A program made the translations under genes and the position numbers. Below are positions 61,005 to 64,000 of a DNA stretch of 64,000 nt, piece after piece. Position 1 is the stretch's first letter; each line of letters begins with the position of its first letter. The DNA is taken from NCBI RefSeq assembly GCF_051781005.1, contig NZ_JBPWOA010000026.1:310001-374000 (forward strand), read 5' to 3'. Under the pieces are notes generated by a model. The model did not search any database and was not told where the DNA came from. It saw only the letters and a list, made by a program, of their open reading frames with translations. The DNA comes from Anabaena sp051781005 (GTDB lineage Bacteria > Cyanobacteriota > Cyanobacteriia > Cyanobacteriales > Nostocaceae).

Positions 61005-64000
61005 TCAATTACATCCTGTAATGATAAATGCTGCCCAATAATAAGGATTATCGTAAGGCTGTGTGTGAGATGCTAATTTGCTATTTTTATAAATTTGTGT
61101 GGTTACATAGTTTCTGAGTTGTAATTCTTCTGGATGCAAATTAGGCAATAAATGTTCATACCATACAATCAGTTCTGCAACCGTTATATTTCTCAACCAA
61201 TTTGTTGCTTCAGCTAAGGATATAACTGGTGAATGATGAGTAAGTAATCTGCGGTAAAACTCTATCATTACTAAAGCCGTAACAGATGATTCTACAGTCC
61301 AAATTGTACTTACTACATAGGGAACACCTCCATTTAATAAACCAGTTGCTAAACCTACATATTCACTGCTGATATTCTGACTATTAGTACTAATATTTTC
61401 AGAATTCGTAAGTGTAAAAAGCTGGTAATTGCTGAAAGTATGCTGAGAAATTTGTTCTAAGGTGAGCTTGTCTTCACCTGCTAATACCAAAGCAGATTTT
61501 TGGACTTCATTCAAATTGTTAATAGCGTGTCCAGTAAAATGAAAAATGTTATAATCTGCCACTAAAGCATTTTCTAAATTATCTCTAGTGACTTGTGTAC
61601 CTTTGATATGTTGGGCATAATCAAACATTTGTCTCACAATTACCGATGCAAACTCAGAAGACTCGCTATTATCTACGCTTTCGGGATTTTCTACACCCAG
61701 GAATTTTTGTTGTTGCCAATTTGATAATGAATTTGTTTTTAGATCAAGCCCTATTTGAATACTTGGTAAATAATTAATGGTGTAATTTGGTAAATCTGGT
61801 TGATGAAGAGGGAATAGTGATTGCAGAGGCAATTTATGTAAATCACGATGGGGAATTAAAATCAGGTTAGTGATACCTTCAAGTTCCTGAATAATTGTGG
61901 AAATATTCAGAATATTTTGCAGTTTTAATAACCTCTGCTCCATCTCCAAATTCCAGGAATGATTGTGGTCAACTTCTGGATATTGATTTTGGCGATATCC
62001 TTGATATTCTTTTTGCCAATCTTCTAACCAGGTTTCAAATTCAATTAAACGTTGTACTGCTTCAGGTATGGCTTCTACATCTTGTATTGGTGTTAATAGC
62101 AAGATGGGTGATGGGGCTTGATCTTTAATAATAAATGTGTGTAACGCTGCTGGGCTGAGATGCCAGTAAATTATTGCTGTTGTCGGATTAAGTAGTTGTT
62201 GAATTGCATCATAGTTGGGGAAATAAATTTCATCACTCCAACCAGAAAGCAGTAATTTTAAACAGGTATTTTTACCTTGTTCGGCAATTTCCCAAGCTTC
62301 TACTAAATCACCGACATTTACGGCTAAATCAACAGCCAATTGCTTTAAGCCTGCAAATTTGAGAGCTAGTTGTTTTTTATTTTGTTGAGGACGGGTTGTT
62401 TGATTGAGTAATTGTTGTAATAAATCTAGTCCTTGTTGTTGTATTTCTTGGGCTGGTGCAGTTTGTCCTAAACCTAAAAATACTTTGGTCAGAGATTGCA
62501 AAACATCGAGATGCAATTCTGAAAAATCTTCGGCTGTGAGAGTTAATAGTGCTTGTTGGTATTCAGATGCTGCTTTTTGCCAAAAATAGCGGGGTATGGG
62601 TTGTTTTTTACCTTGCTCATAGTGTGTATTACCCATTGCTAGATGCAATCTTCCCCAACCTTCGGGGTGGGTATCGGGACGAAGATATTTCAACCCTTCT
62701 TGATATGTGGCTAATTTACCTTCATAGCCGCACTGTTTGAGGGCTGGATTGGATGTGGCGATGCTACTGGGTATATTCAGGGATAATTTGTCATTAACTA
62801 AGTTAGCAACGGCTCCAGCGCGACCTAGCCAAGCTTCCCAGTAGTCTAGTTTGATTTCTAAGGCGCTATCATAGCAAGCGATCGCTTCAGTAAATCTGTC
62901 TAAGTAAAATAGGGCTACGGCTTGGTTGTACCAGGCGGGGTGAAAATCAGGCTTAATAGTTATGGCTTGTTGATAGGAAGTGATGGCTTCTTCACGTCTT
63001 CCTAGGTTCTCTAAGGCTATGCCTCGGTTATAGCAAGCTAGGTAAACATCAGGTTGAATTGCCAGGGCTTGATCCCAGGATTCAATGGCTTCTGACCAGC
63101 GTTTTAAATTAAATAACACTACACCCCGGTCAATCCAAACTTCGTGATAGTCGGGTTGGATATCTATGGCTCGGTCATAGGATGCGATCGCATCTTCGTA
63201 TTGTTCACCCACCGCTAGGGCTACCCCCCGGTAATACCAAGTTTCCTGGTCGTGGGGTTGTAATTTCAGGGCTTGGTCATAACTAGAAATGGCTTCCCAA
63301 ATTAGTCCTAACTTCAGCAGTGCTAAACCGCGACTAGACCAAGCTTCTTGGTAATCGGGTTTAAATTGGATAGCTTGATCAAAAGAAGCGATCGCATTAT
63401 CAAAGTCTCCAAACTCCCCTAGAATACCCCCCCTGTTGTACCAGGCCTTGTGGAAATCAGGTTTTAGACTCAGAGCTTGGTCATAAGCAGCGATCGCTTC
63501 GGTGAGCCGTTGTAAATGAAATAGTGTCAACCCTTGGTTAAACCAATACTCATAATCTTCTGGTTGCAGTTTAGTAGCTTGGTTATAAAAAGCCAACGCT
63601 CCCAATAAATCCCCAGATTTAGCTTGCTGTAAACCTTGGTAAAACCATGCTTGAGCTTGGTTAGTCACAGTCAATTGAAACGATGGTCGCTCAATAATGG
63701 CTTGGCTTTCACGGATTGCTAGTTCCGAAGCCAGTTGTTGAACTAAATTAGTACTTTGCTCCAACCGCACCACCAACTCATCTAGAGTGTGTGCAACCTG
63801 CGGCTCTAAATTCACAAGCGATCGATCCCAACTCTCTGTCAAAGAAGAAGTTGCAACTTCTTCTAATTCCTCAACAGTTGAAGCTTCTTCTCCAACATAT
63901 TCAAAAACCACAGCCTCAGATAGATCTGCTTGGACATCTTCATAACTCAACTCTTCTGAGTTAACCCATATTTGCTCCAATATTGGGGATGCGGCTGAGG
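61005..64000 (-). CDS. TPR-CHAT protein with Ser at the catalytic Cys position (start beyond right edge)
   Basis: The reading frame is open from the stop at 61005 to the window edge. The TTG at 63980 is probably not the true start, since the frame continues upstream with sense codons (reading SAASPI before LEQIWVN). An acidic N-terminal part is followed by about nine TPRs (about 130-400: AWYNRGGILGEFGDFDNAIA, AIASFDQAIQFKPDYQEAW and so on), a helical middle region, and a CHAT domain (about 640-991). CHAT markers are H818 in FHFTGHAINN, EYVGLATGLLNGGVPYVVST and the final NPYYWAAFIITGCN. The nucleophile position reads LFTLTNSEN, with Ser (860) where relatives have LSACE. TPR-CHAT proteins include caspase-like proteases; this one may be inactive. 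Confidence 0.88.
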   Translation of the reverse strand, partial: SAASPILEQIWVNSEELSYEDVQADLSEAVVFEYVGEEASTVEELEEVATSSLTESWDRSLVNLEPQVAHTLDELVVRLEQSTNLVQQLASELAIRESQAIIERPSFQLTVTNQAQAWFYQGLQQAKSGDLLGALAFYNQATKLQPEDYEYWFNQGLTLFHLQRLTEAIAAYDQALSLKPDFHKAWYNRGGILGEFGDFDNAIASFDQAIQFKPDYQEAWSSRGLALLKLGLIWEAISSYDQALKLQPHDQETWYYRGVALAVGEQYEDAIASYDRAIDIQPDYHEVWIDRGVVLFNLKRWSEAIESWDQALAIQPDVYLACYNRGIALENLGRREEAITSYQQAITIKPDFHPAWYNQAVALFYLDRFTEAIACYDSALEIKLDYWEAWLGRAGAVANLVNDKLSLNIPSSIATSNPALKQCGYEGKLATYQEGLKYLRPDTHPEGWGRLHLAMGNTHYEQGKKQPIPRYFWQKAASEYQQALLTLTAEDFSELHLDVLQSLTKVFLGLGQTAPAQEIQQQGLDLLQQLLNQTTRPQQNKKQLALKFAGLKQLAVDLAVNVGDLVEAWEIAEQGKNTCLKLLLSGWSDEIYFPNYDAIQQLLNPTTAIIYWHLSPAALHTFIIKDQAPSPILLLTPIQDVEAIPEAVQRLIEFETWLEDWQKEYQGYRQNQYPEVDHNHSWNLEMEQRLLKLQNILNISTIIQELEGITNLILIPHRDLHKLPLQSLFPLHQPDLPNYTINYLPSIQIGLDLKTNSLSNWQQQKFLGVENPESVDNSESSEFASVIVRQMFDYAQHIKGTQVTRDNLENALVADYNIFHFTGHAINNLNEVQKSALVLAGEDKLTLEQISQHTFSNYQLFTLTNSENISTNSQNISSEYVGLATGLLNGGVPYVVSTIWTVESSVTALVMIEFYRRLLTHHSPVISLAEATNWLRNITVAELIVWYEHLLPNLHPEELQLRNYVTTQIYKNSKLASHTQPYDNPYYWAAFIITGCN

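Noticed and set aside
61005..63980. TTG at 63980 as the start of the TPR-CHAT protein
   Set aside because: The frame stays open upstream to the window end, so the true start is probably outside.

Overview
The window comes from a filamentous, heterocyst-forming cyanobacterium (Nostocales: Nostoc/Anabaena/Calothrix relatives). The evidence is a complete heterocyst glycolipid (hgl/hgd/hetN) island, frequent GCGATCGC (HIP1) octamers, AT-rich DNA, many families of short interspersed repeats, and typical cyanobacterial genes (plastoquinone prenyltransferase, YqeG, DUF3727, CHAT and WD40 proteins).

Region 1 (1-6.3 kb, minus strand) holds a glycosyltransferase cut by the window edge, a GT2 glycosyltransferase, a small DUF2141 protein, a sugar-nucleotide epimerase (hgdA-like), a DevC-type permease (hgdC-like) and a DevB-type membrane-fusion protein (hgdB-like). 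This layout matches the glycosylation and export side of heterocyst glycolipid synthesis as I remember it from Anabaena PCC 7120. After a divergent spacer of about 2 kb, which carries one apparently frameshifted small gene, region 2 (8.3-24.9 kb, plus strand) encodes the PUFA-synthase-like glycolipid polyketide synthase: hglE (KS-AT-ACP-ACP-partial KR), a KR-DH protein, hglD (active KS), hglC (inactive KS plus AT), hglA (PfaD-like enoyl reductase), hglB (ACP plus thioester reductase) and a hetN-like dehydrogenase. Together these would build a long-chain polyol, release it as an alcohol, glycosylate it and export it to the heterocyst envelope.

Region 3 (25-43 kb) is mostly housekeeping: a cyanophycinase-like peptidase, a ferredoxin-MBL fusion, an archaeal-type class I lysyl-tRNA synthetase, a HEPN-like protein, proB, yqeG, a DUF3727 protein, ruvX, a GNAT protein, a PhnD-like binding protein paired with a sensor kinase, the prenyltransferase and an exopolyphosphatase. 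Region 4 (43-49 kb) is an accessory block: a pentapeptide-repeat protein, a protein-kinase/WD40 fusion, a PP2C phosphatase and a vWA protein, which together form a TerY-P/YegIKL-like triad, and then a solitary DNA methyltransferase. Region 5 (49-60 kb) has a DMT transporter, a PG-binding/HEAT protein, an S66 carboxypeptidase and a loose set of methyltransferases, glycosyltransferases, a sugar-binding lipoprotein and an O-antigen-ligase-like protein. Region 6 is a large TPR-CHAT protein that runs off the right edge and whose catalytic Cys position holds Ser.

Points most worth a second look: the glycolipid megasynthase whose ketoreductase is split between two genes and whose linkers look like intergenic repeat DNA; a HetN lacking the expected RGSGR peptide; the vWA/PP2C/kinase-WD40 triad next to a solitary methyltransferase; and the Cys-to-Ser CHAT protein.

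Limits: all family assignments are by eye. I saw no tRNA, rRNA or CRISPR array, but those scans were not exhaustive.
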